DNA of 64,000 bases, from positions 1 to 64,000 of the forward strand of contig CAVSZO010000006.1 of assembly GCA_963732335.1 (NCBI GenBank), given 5' to 3'. Below the pieces are notes generated by a model, which was given only the letters and a program-made list of their open reading frames with translations, did not search any database and was not told where the DNA came from. Positions 7,705 to 17,049 of this stretch are shown one piece after another. This DNA comes from Desertimonas sp963732335. Lineage in GTDB: Bacteria > Actinomycetota > Acidimicrobiia > Acidimicrobiales > Ilumatobacteraceae. A program made the position numbers and the translations under genes. Position 1 is the first letter of the stretch, and each line of letters opens with the position of its first letter.

Positions 7705-8946
7705 TCAATCGCGGCCGGGCGAAGGCGAGGTCCTTGATCGGCGACCTGTTACCCGTCGGCGGTGGTTGGCGGCGTCGTCCCTTCCATGTCGTCGTCGGCT
7801 GGGCCGGGACCCGTCACAGGTCGAGGGCAGCTCCCCGAGTTCCGCTAGTGAGATCGGGGTTTCGGCGGCCGGGTCGATCCTGAGCAGGGCGCCCTGTTCG
7901 GCGCCGGCGTCGGGTGCGAAGGCCGGGTAGGCGACGTGCAATGCCCCGTCCGGGTCGAACCCGAGGGTGACCGGGTAGGCGACGTCGGTGAGCACTTCGT
8001 CGAGGCCGTCTGGCCCGTTCTGGCGCACGACCCGGCCGCTGCCGGGGCTCAGGAAGGGCTCGGTGTCCAGATTGCCCGTCGCCATCTCCGCCGCGTAGAG
8101 CGTGCCGTCCGGCCCCATCACGACGTCGGTGACCGCGGTCAGGCCGGTCCAGTGGTCGCTGACCGTCCCGTCGGGGGTGACCTTGACGACCTTGGAGGCG
8201 CCGTCGGCGTAGGGCGGTGTGGTCTCGAAGCCGACGTAGGCGTTGCCCTCGCCGTCGACGGCGATGCCGGTCGGGACCAGGTGCCCCACCGAAAGGTCGG
8301 CGACCATGGTGATCTCTCCGGCCGGGGTGACCCGCAGCAGTTGCCCGCCGACCGCCTCGGACAGCAGCAGCGCGTCGCCGGCGGCCTCGAGATCGAACAG
8401 CGAGCCATCGGAGTTGTAGTCGGGGGCGATGAACTCGGGCGGGTTGTCCGGCAGCCAGTTGGTCAGGTCCGCCACCATCGTCATCGTGGCGTCGTCGTTG
8501 AGCAGGAAGACACCGCTGAACGACGACGGCGACAGCCAGGTCGGCCCGGCACCACTGACGAGCACGTAGAGCTCGTCACCCAGGAAGGCGACGTCCATCG
8601 CCCCCCACACCCAGCCTGGTTCCACCCAGTGCGCCGAGACCAGGCCCGACACGACAGGCGTGGCGCAGCCGTCGGCCACGGTCGCCACCGACGACGACAA
8701 ACCAAGCTCGAGGGTGAAGCCCTCGGCGACCTCGATCCGGGTTTCCCCTCCCGACCCCGCCAACGCCATGTAGAGCGAGCCGTCCGGGCTCCAGGCGAAC
8801 CCGCGGGGGCTGGTCAGCCCGGCGGCGACGACCTCCACGCCGGCGGGGAGGCCCGCAGCGCTGGCCTGCGGGGCGTGCGAAACGGCCGGGGCGACCCCGG
8901 CAACAGCGAGTGTGACTAGCGGCCACACGATCCTGCGGGCAAACAT
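7705..8946 (-). CDS. ScyD/ScyE-like secreted beta-propeller protein
   Basis: A 413-residue secreted protein. Residues 1-31 are a signal peptide (MFARRIVWPLVTLAVAGVAPAVSHAPQASAAG). The body is a propeller built of blades such as LTSPRGFAWSPDGSLYMAL, VPTGIAVDGEGNAYVGFE and AVTDVVMGPDGTLYAAEM. This matches the ScyD/ScyE family named after cyanobacterial scytonemin clusters and also common in Actinobacteria, where the role is unknown. The C-terminus after residue 380 is Arg-rich and probably out of frame; a shifted frame gives ADDDMEGTTPPTTADG and a stop at about 7749. It lies between repeat copies B and C but on the opposite strand to most of their neighbours. Confidence 0.7.
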   Translation of the reverse strand: MFARRIVWPLVTLAVAGVAPAVSHAPQASAAGLPAGVEVVAAGLTSPRGFAWSPDGSLYMALAGSGGETRIEVAEGFTLELGLSSSVATVADGCATPVVSGLVSAHWVEPGWVWGAMDVAFLGDELYVLVSGAGPTWLSPSSFSGVFLLNDDATMTMVADLTNWLPDNPPEFIAPDYNSDGSLFDLEAAGDALLLSEAVGGQLLRVTPAGEITMVADLSVGHLVPTGIAVDGEGNAYVGFETTPPYADGASKVVKVTPDGTVSDHWTGLTAVTDVVMGPDGTLYAAEMATGNLDTEPFLSPGSGRVVRQNGPDGLDEVLTDVAYPVTLGFDPDGALHVAYPAFAPDAGAEQGALLRIDPAAETPISLAELGELPSTCDGSRPSRRRHGRDDAANHRRRVTGRRSRTSPSPGRD

Positions 8947-9250
8947 CGCATCTCCTGATCTGTGAGGGACCCCGGGTCAATCGGGTCCGAGTTGATCTGC
9001 TTCGATACCTACTGGTCTGAAGGCAAGAACGCCAGCGATCACCGGAGCCTCGATGCTCCGGGACATGTCCACCATCCCCTGCTCAGAGCCCTCGCCGATC
9101 GAGTCTCATGCCGGCGAAGCAATGCGTCAATCCAAATTTCGACACGGCGGGCCACCCCGTTCCTCCGGTTCCGCTGCTCGCGTCACCGCCGGTTCAAGTG
9201 CCACAGTCGCCCCCCACAATCGCTATCCCTGCGCAACTGACAGGGGATGG

Positions 9251-9330
9251 TTGCATACGCAACGACATGCCGTTTGGCATCGATTGCTCCAGCGTTGGAG
9301 GCGTCGTTATGCGTGATCGTTCGGCGCTGG
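9251..9330 (+). repeat. Dispersed repeat copy C, best attC-like fold
   Basis: Begins TTGCATACGCAACGACATGCC and ends GGCGTCGTTATGCG. The outer arms pair: GCAACGAC (9259-9266) with GTCGTTATGC (9303-9312), then GCC with GGC, leaving the two bases AT unpaired on one side, as integron attC sites do. Two inner hairpins are visible, ATGCC-GTTT-GGCAT and CTCCA-GCGT-TGGAG. GTTATGC is one base off GTTRRRY. Confidence 0.55.
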
Positions 9331-9398
9331 TCCTCGATTCCGGTTTCAGCGGGTTCAGCTCGCCTGGACGTACCGGTGGTTCGCTCTACCGTGGGCCG

Positions 9399-9749
9399 AT
9401 GCCAAGACCTCCCGGTACTCCAGAGACCGCGCTTGCGACGGTGCGTCGCTACTGCGCCCACAAGGTCCCCCACGAGTATCGCCACGAGCTGCTCGTCGAG
9501 TGCGCAGCAAGAGGCAGGAGCATCACCATCTACGATTGTCGGCCACCGTGGGATCCACAGCTCGGTGGCGAGTGGTCCCGTCGACCAGTCGCTCAGCTTC
9601 GCTTCGACCCCGCCGACTATCACTGGACGCTGTTCTGCGCAGACCGCCACAGCCGCTGGCACAACTACAGCCTGATCGACCCGACACCCCGAATCGCCGA
9701 CCTGCTCAACGAGATCGACGCCGACCGCACCGGGATCTTCTGGGGCTGA
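9399..9749 (+). CDS. DUF3024 family protein
   Basis: An intact 116-residue protein that matches DUF3024 throughout: VRRYCAHKVPHEYRHELLVECAARGRSITIYDCRPPW, then EWSRRPVAQLRFDPADYHWTLFCADRHSRWHNY, and the family-typical end LLNEIDADRTGIFWG. Function is unknown. I chose the ATG at 9399 because family members start within 20 residues of the conserved Arg. It is the only gene between repeat copies C and D, on the same strand, and the unit is about 545 bp, the size and layout of an integron gene cassette. Confidence 0.85.
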   Translation: MPRPPGTPETALATVRRYCAHKVPHEYRHELLVECAARGRSITIYDCRPPWDPQLGGEWSRRPVAQLRFDPADYHWTLFCADRHSRWHNYSLIDPTPRIADLLNEIDADRTGIFWG

Positions 9750-10208
9750 ACGCCCGGCGAACGCTCGATCGCTTGCGCACACTCGGCACCCCCGAAAGTT
9801 GCATGCGCAATGAAATGCCAGCATCGTTATGCGCCTTCGTTCTCGAGCTCGACCACGACATTCGGTCGCGATATTCGGCGCATGCGTCCTCGACCGGCAT
9901 TTCGAGGACGCGGTTCGGTTGGGCGAACTGAGCGTTTCCGGACGCGTGGTGCGGGACGCTGCCAGCTGGGGTCGGGTGTGCTGGGTTTCGAGATTGTCGC
10001 GACTGACGCCTTCCACGACGAGGACGTCGATCGGCTGTTGGGTTTGGTCGCGCCCGGTCTGCTGAGGTCGTGTCGACGGCGCGCTCCTGGCTCGAGTAGG
10101 GGGAGGGGTGGTTACGGCGGCCCGGGCGCGCCGATCTCGGCGGCGCCACGTCCCGTTTCCGAGACGCAGCCCCGCCGAGATCGGACAATGGCGGTCGCTG
10201 GTTGAGTG
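9750..10208. other. Non-coding gap containing dispersed repeat copy D
   Basis: Holds the repeat at 9799-9880. A plus-strand frame near 9985-10065 reads VLGFEIVATDAFHDEDVDRLLGLVAPGLL, which could be a gene scrap but matches nothing I know. Confidence 0.35.
9799..9880 (+). repeat. Dispersed repeat copy D
   Basis: TTGCATGCGCAATGAAATGCC, a tight hairpin ATGC-CA-GCAT, then CGTTATGCGCC and later GACATTCGGTCGCGATATTCGG. GCGCA pairs with TGCGC across the hairpin. It shares CGTTATGCG with copy C, and lies 50 bp after the DUF3024 stop. Confidence 0.55.
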
Positions 10209-12717
10209 TTATTCCGTGACGATCGCTTTGAGTACGTCGAGTTTGGCTGCTCGACGGGCCGGCATCACCGCTGCCATTGCCCCGGCGATGGCGGCGATGA
10301 CGGTGACGACTGCGAGGCTGCCGACTGGCACGGTGAGGGTGTCGATGCCTTCGTCGGCCATCGCCCGGACGGTCGCCCAGCCGAAGAACGTACCGATGGC
10401 CAACCCGAGGGTGGTGCCGAACACGGCGATGATGATCGACTCCCAGCGGACCGTGGAACGGACTTGCGACCGGCTCATGCCGACGGCCCGGAGCAGTCCG
10501 AGCTCGCGGGTCCGCTCGAAGATCGACAGCGCCAGGGTGTTGGCGATGCCGAGCAGGGCGATGACGACGGCGAGCATCAGCAGGGCGTAGAACATTCCGA
10601 GCATCGTGTCGATCTCGGTGCTGACGACGTCGAGGAAGGCGTCCTTGTCGAGTACGTCGGCCGACGCGTAGGCGGCAGCGACGCCGGTGATCGCCGACTC
10701 GTCGCCAGAGACGTAGATCCGGTAGTCGAGCTCGTCGGCCCCGTTCGCTCGTAGGGCGTCGAGGTCGACGAACATCGAGCCGACCCAGTCGGTGCCGCTG
10801 GTGTAGATCGCCTCCACCACGAACGTGGTGTCGCCACTCGGGAAGGTCGCCGGGACGGTCGAGCCGATCGTCCAGCCCTGCTCGGCGGCGTGTTCGGCCG
10901 ACACGGCGATGCCGTCGGCTCCGAGCGAGTCGAGGTCACCGTCGACTGAACCGAGCACGAACACCTCGTTGACGGTCGTGGCGTCGAAGGCGAAGAACGG
11001 ATCCGTCGCTGAACCGTCGATGATCGCCGGGCTCATCCGGCTCTGGTTGACGACGTCGACGCCTGGCGTGGAGCGCAGCTCGTCGGCCAGGTCGGGGCTG
11101 AGCCCGGACATGGTGTCGGACCCGCCGGCCTGCACGATGTGGGTGCCGGTGAACTCGGTCTCCAGCGAGCCGGCCATCGACGTCTTCGCCGAGGCGGCGA
11201 ACACGGTCATGAAGCCGACCAGCGCGACGCCGATCATCAGCGACGCTGCTGTGCGTGCGGTCCGCTTCGGGTTCCGCGTCGCGTTGCGGGTGGCGAGCTC
11301 GCCGCTGAGCCCACGTATCCGCAGCGGCAGTCCGAACACCGTGGCGACGGGTCGGGCGAGCACGGGTGCGAGGACGACCATTCCGGCGAATGTCGCCAGC
11401 ACACCGACGCTGACGAGCGTCGCTGTGGCCGCTGACGCCGGCGACGAGCGCCGCCACACCGGCAGCGGTGATCACGGAACCGCCGACCGCGCGGCGAACT
11501 GAAGCGGCGGAGCGGTCGACGCTGACGTCGCGCAGCGCGGCGATCGGGGCGATCCTGGCGGCTCGGCGGGCGGGCAGCCACGCCGACAGCACGGTGACGA
11601 TCACCCCGACGGCGAACGAGAGGATCATCGCGTTCGGTTCGATGAGCGTCGGGCCGTCGGGCATGTCGAACCCGAACACCGACATCAGCTGCCGCAGCCC
11701 GGCGGCGACGGCGACGCCGGCGGCGAGCCCGACGCCGGATGCCAGGGCGCCGATGACAGCCGCCTCGATCAGCACTGAGCGCTTGACCTGCCGGGCGGAC
11801 GCGCCGATCGCACGCAGCATCGCCGTTTCACGGGTGCGTTGGGCGACGGTGATGGCGAACGTGTTGTTGATGATGAACGCGCCGACGAAGACCGCGACGA
11901 AGCCGAAGACGACGATGATCGCGCCCATGCCGGCGAGGAGTTCGGCCATCGATGCCTGGTCCTCGGCGATCAGTGTGGCGCCGGTGATGACCTCGACGTC
12001 GCCACCAACGGCGGCCTGGACCTTCGCGACGACGTCGGCCTGCGACCAACCGGCGTCAGCGGTGACTGCGATCGCGTCGGCCTGGCCGGGTGTCGCCAGC
12101 AGCTCGGTGGCGGCCGCATCGGTGAACAGCACGGCCGTCGCCCCGGCAGGAGAGTCGGCAGTGCCGAAGGTGGCGGTGCCGGCAATCGTGAACTGCCGCG
12201 GCTGGTTCTTGGTGAGCACGGTGGCGATGTCACCAGGCTGGTAGCCGGCCTTGTCGGCGCTGGCCTTGTCGATGACGATCTCGCCGTCGTTGGTGGGGGC
12301 GTGGCCGCTCGCCAGTTCGTACGGGTTGAGGTCGTCGACCGTCACCCAGTTCGTGCCGAAGGCGGGGTTCTTGGCGATGTCGCCGACGGGCTCGCCGTCG
12401 GGTCCGACGAGCTGGGCGTAGCCGTTGATGCGCAGCGCCACCTCGTCGACGCCGTCGACCGAAGCGACGGTTCGGGCGAGGGAGGCGTCGAGGCGGGGGC
12501 CGGGTTCGCCGTAGCCGACGTCGATCGCCGACGGTGTCCGGACGTAGGCGTCGACGCCTTCGTTGGCCTTGGCCAGCGCGGAGTCGTAGGTGGCACCGAT
12601 GGTGTCGGTGAAGACGAGGGTGCCGGCCATGAAGGCGACACCGAGGAGCACCGCGAAGGCGGTGGCGAGTAGTCGCAGCTTGTGGGCTGCGAGTTCCTTG
12701 ATGGTGAGTTGGAACAT
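10209..12717 (-). CDS. ABC transporter permease, duplicated FtsX type (one frameshift)
   Basis: Together about 836 residues, the permease partner of the ATPase upstream. Residues 1-590 hold the first helix (LLATAFAVLLGVAFMAGTLVF), a large outside domain (about residues 45-260) and an FtsX unit (AIIVVFGFVAVFVGAFIINNTFAI, TRETAMLRAIGASARQV). The frame changes near 11450. The second half has MIGVALVGFMTVFAASAKTS, another outside domain and a second FtsX unit (LMLAVVIALLGIANTLALSIFERTRELGLLRAVGMSRSQVR), ending PARRAAKLDVLKAIVTE. This is the LolE/MacB-like duplicated permease common in Actinobacteria, used for export of peptides, lipids or antibiotics. The divergent sensor/regulator pair probably controls it. 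Confidence 0.85.
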
Positions 12718-12722
12718 GGCGG

Positions 12723-13521
12723 TCAGCCTCCGAGGGTGCGAATGCGGTCGATGACGGAGTCGGCGGTCGGGGCGTCGAGGTCGTCGACGATCCGCCCGTC
12801 GGCGAGGAACACGGCCCGGTCGGCGTAGGAGGCGGCGACAGGATCGTGGGTGACCATGACGATCGTCTGACCGAACTCGCGCACCGCGGTGCGCATGAAC
12901 GACAGGACCTCGGCGCCGGTGCGGGAGTCGAGGTTGCCGGTCGGCTCGTCGGCGAAGATGATCTCCGGACGGCTGGCGAGGGCGCGGGCGACGGCGACGC
13001 GTTGCTGCTGTCCGCCGGAGAGCTCCGACGGCCGGTGCTTCAGGCGGTTCTTCAACCCCACGGTCTCGACGACGTGGTCGAACCAGGCGGCGTCGGGCCT
13101 GCGGCCGGCGAGACGGGCCGGGAGGGCGATGTTCTCCGCCGCGTTGAGCGTCGGTACGAGGTTGAACGCTTGGAAGATGAACCCGATGCGGTCGCGACGC
13201 AGCTGGGTGAGCTTGCGGTCGTTGAGCTTGGAGATGTCGGTGTCACCGATGTGCACGGTGCCCGAGGTCAGGTGGTCGAGTCCGGCGACGCTGTGCAGCA
13301 GCGTCGACTTGCCCGAGCCGGACGGGCCCATGATCGCGGTGAAGCGACCGGTGGCGAACTCGACGGTCACGCCGTCGAGGGCGCGGACCTCGTTCTCGCC
13401 GCGTCCGTACACCTTGACGGCGTCGTAGACGCGAGCGGCGGGCGGGCGTGACGAGAAGGGCCGCGACCGGGTGCGGCCAGTCGGTGGTGGCGTTCGTCGA
13501 AGGGTGGATGGTGGTGGTCAT
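12723..13521 (-). CDS. ABC transporter ATP-binding protein (MacB/LolD type)
   Basis: ATPase for the FtsX-type permease, with stop and start 5 bp apart. Walker A is GPSGSGKST, the signature LSGGQQQRVAVARALASRPE, Walker B IIFADEPTGNLDSRTG and the switch His VTHD. The LDHLTSGTVHIGDTDISKL region is typical of the LolD/MacB class. The ATG at 13521 has an excellent AGGAGGT 7 bp upstream and gives MTTTIHPSTNATTDW; a frame change near 13440 is needed to join it to VYGRGENEVRALDGV. Ignoring that shift would start the protein too late at 13412. Confidence 0.85.
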
Positions 13522-13696
13522 GGTGTTGGGACCTCCTGTGTGGGGTGGTGCTGGAGCTCAACGATCAACTTCTTCGGCGCCGGAATCGTCGGCTTGTAGG
13601 AGGTTCGTGAGGAGCCCGCGGGTGTACGTCTCCAGACGGATGCGCGTGTCGTTCGCGGGGCTGATTCGCTGACGACCTGCGATTCGGTACGTTCGA

Positions 13697-14916
13697 GTGG
13701 TGAATTGGCTCGGGCGCCAACTCGAACGGCTGCGGTCGTTCAACCCGCTCGCCGTCGACAGCGTCCTCGCCGTGGTCTTCACCCTCGTCGGCATCGCCAC
13801 CTCGTTCGGCCAGGACATCAGCGACGACGAGGGGTTCAGGGAGCCCACCGCCCTCCTCGTCGTGACCGCGGTCGTGATCTGCGCGCCCATCGCGATCCGC
13901 CGCCGCTGGCCACTGATGGCGCTGGTGATCTCCGCTATCGGGATCGTCATCCATCTCCTCGTCGGCTGGCCCGAGGGCTGGCTGCCCCTCGTCGTGCTGC
14001 TGCTCACCTTCACGGTGGGCGCGAGGTGTCCGCTTCGCAGAGCCGTCATCGGCCTGGCCGTGGTGTGCGCCACGATCGCCGTGCTCGCGGTCGGCGGCGC
14101 CCCAACGTTCGATACGGTCGGAGCGTTCGCCGTCCTCGCCAATTTCGCCGCCGTGTGGGCGCTCGGGGTCGCCTTCCGAAATCGCCGCGCCGTGAGCGAC
14201 GCCAGGGTCCGCGAGGCAGACGAGCGAGCCGAGGCCGAGCACCAGCGCGCGGCCAGGATGCTGGCTGAGGAGCGGCTGCGGATCGCTCAGGAGCTGCACG
14301 ACGTCGTCGCCCACTCGATGTCCGTCATCGCCGTCCAGGCGGGGGTGGGTGAGCACGTGCTCGACGAACAGCCCGAACAGGCGCGGTGCCGCCCTCCAAG
14401 CGATCTCCGCCACGTCGCGCGGGACGCTCACCGAGATGCGCCGCCTGCTCGGCGTGCTGCGCGACAGCGACGGCGCCCGATCGTCCGCCCCGGCTCCCGG
14501 TCTCGCCGACCTGCCCCGGCTCGTCGACGACGTGCGCGCCGCTGGCGTACCGGCGACGCTGCGCGTCGAAGGGGCCGCCGACGGCGTCCACGCGCGGCAT
14601 CGAGCTGTCCGCCTACCGGGTCGTGCAGGAGGCGCTGACCAACGTGATCAAGCACGCCGGGACACCGACCCGCGTCGACGTGACCGTCCGCTACCTGCCG
14701 GGATCGCTGGCCGTCGAGATCGTCGACGACGGGCGCGGGCTGGCGGCGCGGCCGGGCAACGGCGGTGCCGGTGACGCGCCGGCGGACGGCTCCGGGCACG
14801 GCCAGGTCGGCATGCGCGAGCGGGTCGAGCTGTGGGGCGGCGAACTCTCGGTTGGGCCGGCACCCGGCGGCGGCTACCGCGTCAATGCGCGGCTGCCGTA
14901 CGGTGACGCCGAATGA
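13697..14916 (+). CDS. Sensor histidine kinase, HisKA_3 type (two frameshifts)
   Basis: A NarL-system kinase. Residues 1-160 hold several membrane helices (SVLAVVFTLVGIATSFG, WPLMALVISAIGIVIHLLVGW, LVVLLLTFTVGA, FAVLANFAAVWALGVAF). A coiled segment RVREADERAEAEHQRAARMLAEERLRIAQELHDVVAHSMSVIAVQAG follows, with the phospho-acceptor His in ELHD. After shifts near 14385 and 14595 come LTEMRRLLGVLRDSD and the ATP-binding region YRVVQEALTNVIKHAG, VEIVDDGRGL, GMRERVELWGGEL. The start is GTG at 13697. It overlaps the regulator by 4 bp (ATGA) and is divergent from the ABC exporter, which it likely controls. Confidence 0.85.
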
Positions 14917-15590
14917 CGATCCGAGTGGTGGTCGCCGACGATCAGGTGCTCGTGCGCAGCGGCTTCACGATGCTGCTCACCGGGGAGCCAGACATCGAGG
15001 TCGTCGGTGAGGCGAGCAACGGTGCCGAGGCCGTCGCCCTCGCCGCCAGCGAGCATCCCGACGTGATGTTGATGGACGTCCGGATGCCGGTGATGGATGG
15101 CCTGGAGGCGACCTGCCGGATCACCGGCGACGAGTCGCTGGCGTCCACCCGGGTCGTGATCCTGACGACGTTCGACCTCGACGAGTACGTGCACGAGGCG
15201 CTGCGCGCCGGGGCCAGCGGGTTCTTACTGAAGGACACGCTGCCGGTCGACCTGCTCAACGCGGTGCGCGTGGTCGCCGCCGGCGACGCCCTGATCGCCC
15301 CCCGCATCACCCGGCGCCTGATCGAAGAGTTCGCCCGCCGGCCTGAACCGGCCGCGGCGCGCCACGGCGAGCGCCGCGCTCGACGCAGCTCACCGACGCG
15401 CGAGCGGGAGGTGCTCGAACTCGTCGCCAAGGGGTTGTCGAACGCCGAGATCGCGGCCGCGCTGTACGTCAGCCACGCCACCGTGAAGACACACGTCAGC
15501 CGGCTGCTGATGAAGCTCGACGCCCGCGACCGGGCCCAGCTCGTGATGGTCGCCTACGAGACCGGCGTGGTGACGCCCGGCACGACCTGA
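14913..15590 (+). CDS. NarL/LuxR family response regulator
   Basis: An intact 225-residue response regulator. The receiver (residues 3-120) shows the acidic pair in VVADDQ, the phospho-Asp in VMLMDVRMPVMDG, Thr in VVILTTF and Lys in GFLLKD. The LuxR-type DNA-binding domain (residues 160-215) reads TREREVLELVAKGLSNAEIAAALYVSHATVKTHVSRLLMKLDARDRAQLVMVAYETG. It is coupled to the kinase by a 4-bp overlap. The divergent ABC transporter at 10209-13521 is the likely target, as in many actinobacterial LiaRS/BceRS-like modules. Confidence 0.92.
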   Translation: MTIRVVVADDQVLVRSGFTMLLTGEPDIEVVGEASNGAEAVALAASEHPDVMLMDVRMPVMDGLEATCRITGDESLASTRVVILTTFDLDEYVHEALRAGASGFLLKDTLPVDLLNAVRVVAAGDALIAPRITRRLIEEFARRPEPAAARHGERRARRSSPTREREVLELVAKGLSNAEIAAALYVSHATVKTHVSRLLMKLDARDRAQLVMVAYETGVVTPGTT

Positions 15591-15898
15591 CGGACCGGCG
15601 GAGCGGGCGTGCGAACATGCCGCCTCGTCCACCCCCGAGACCAGGACCGTGCGGGCCCGCAACCTGCCCCGAGCACGATCCATACCACCGCCAGCGCGAG
15701 GACCGCCGACTTCGAGCGCGCTGTCGCCGGCCCTCGGTGGGCAGCCCATCCTGCTTCGCCACAATCACGACTTTCCACAGATTCTCGGACAGTCCCTCAC
15801 TCTCGACGGGCGGATCACGTGAGCGCCGGTGAGCTCGGCGACCCCGTTGAGGTCGCTCGGGCTGTCCTAGACCGACAAATTCTTGCCGGTCGCCTGCC
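15591..15898. other. Gap with a possible lipoprotein signal scrap
   Basis: No complete gene. On the minus strand near 15650-15730 a frame reads RSKSAVLALAVVWIVLGAGCGPA, which looks like a lipoprotein signal with lipobox LGAGC, but nothing recognisable follows. Confidence 0.25.
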
Positions 15899-16200
15899 CT
15901 AGCTGACTCCCGGCGCGACGACCCCTCTCTCGTAGGCCCTGATCACCAGCTGGGCCCGGTCGCGGGCGTGGAGCTTGGTGAGCAGCCGGCTGACGTGGGT
16001 CTTGGCGGTGGCGTGGGACATGAACAGCGTGGTTGCGATCTCCGTGTTGGACAGCCCGCGAGCGACGGCTGCGAGCACCTCAGTCTCGCGGGGGTCAGCT
16101 GCGCGCCGACGATCCTTCGATGTCGGTGAAGCAGAACGTCACCGCACCGCTTGGCAACTCCAGCACCGAACCAGCCTCGCGCCGCACGACAACCGCCGCC
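15899..16200 (-). pseudogene. Remnant of a cyclase/ATPase/LuxR (LAL-like) regulator with internal deletion
   Basis: Two ends of a large regulator are joined. From about 16200 the minus strand reads VVVRREAGSVLELPSGAVTF then CFTDIEGS, the hallmark start of a class III adenylate/guanylate cyclase domain. Directly after it comes DPRETEVLAAVARGLSNTEI then ATTLFMSHATAKTHVSRLL and TKLHARDRAQLVIRAYERG, a complete LuxR helix-turn-helix with a stop at 15899. Proteins with a cyclase domain, AAA ATPase and C-terminal LuxR domain run to 900 residues or more; here the middle is gone and the frames do not match. The LuxR part is close to that of the intact regulator at 14913. Confidence 0.65.
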
Positions 16201-16848
16201 GACCACCGCACGCCGGCCAGCACGCTCCGCGTGCCGACAGCGGCGTCCCACGAAGGACCCCATCGCTCTCGCTAGCCCGGCCTTGCCCACCGACGACGAT
16301 TCAACGAACTAGCCCGACGGGAAAGGGTGGGTTCGGCGGATGGGCTCAGCCGCCGATCTGGCGCCCGGCTCCGGTCGAGGCAGGGGCCGCTGCCTTTCGG
16401 CCCGGCAGTCCAATACATCCGATTGCTGCGTCCGCCTCGCGCCGCATCAGACGGAGTTGCGGTCTCCAACACATGACGAGGCGACGCGTGGACGGCCAGA
16501 CCGGCCACCCGGCCCTCGCACCGCCGACGGTGTCCGACTAGCCCGCCCAACACACGCCGAATGGGACCAACACTTCGGCGACCTCGTCGACTACCGCCCC
16601 ACCTGCCCCGAACCCAGCGACGCCTGAGCATCACGAACACGCGCACCACAATCGGCAGCGACGTCGACCTCAGGACCAGCGACGACATGCCGTTCGAGCG
16701 CGGTCTCGCGGCTGTGGTGGCCGACATTCGGCGCTGACATTAGGTCGCGTTCGGCGTCGGTACGCCGGGGCAGGCTGTGTGGCTGCTCGCAGGCGCTCGT
16801 CGTCGTAAATTTCGGGGTCGTTGGGGAGATCGCGCTGCGGGCCTTGCG
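16201..16848. other. Gap containing dispersed repeat copy E
   Basis: No gene is supported. The repeat at 16681-16760 is the only structure recognised. Open frames on both strands are Arg/Pro-rich chance translations. Confidence 0.4.
16681..16760 (+). repeat. Dispersed repeat copy E
   Basis: GACGACATGCCGTTCGAGCGCGG, then GTGGTGGCCGACATTCGGCG and CTGACATTAGGTCGCG. Core ATGCCGTTCG matches copies A-C, and GGCCG..ATTCGG matches copy F. The TTGC/GCAA pair at the left is not preserved. Confidence 0.45.
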
Positions 16849-16977
16849 GTGACGCCGGAGCTGACCGTTGAGGCCGAAGGCGATCATTTCGGAGCACGCG
16901 AGATCGCCTACTCGATCCATGTGCGCGATTCAGACAACCTGCTCGTCGAGTTCCGCGCCTATCCCGACCAGCAATCA
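16849..16977 (+). pseudogene. C-terminal fragment of a VOC/glyoxalase protein
   Basis: The translation EGDHFGAREIAYSIHVRDSDNLLVEFRAYPDQ is the typical last strand pair of a vicinal-oxygen-chelate protein (compare SIYVRDPDGNLVEF in intact members), including the metal-ligand Glu. No N-terminal half is present upstream, so this is a fragment. Confidence 0.5.
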
Positions 16978-17049
16978 GTTGCCCGGTGCGGGCGGCGGGC
17001 TTGCCGTCGGTGTGGCGAGAGTTCTTCGCTCCCGACCACGTCCGCAGCA

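Noticed and set aside
7424..9880. A firm call of an integron with attC sites
   Set aside because: Inverse core sites do not match RYYYAAC, one neighbouring gene is on the opposite strand, and no integrase is present; kept as a hypothesis.
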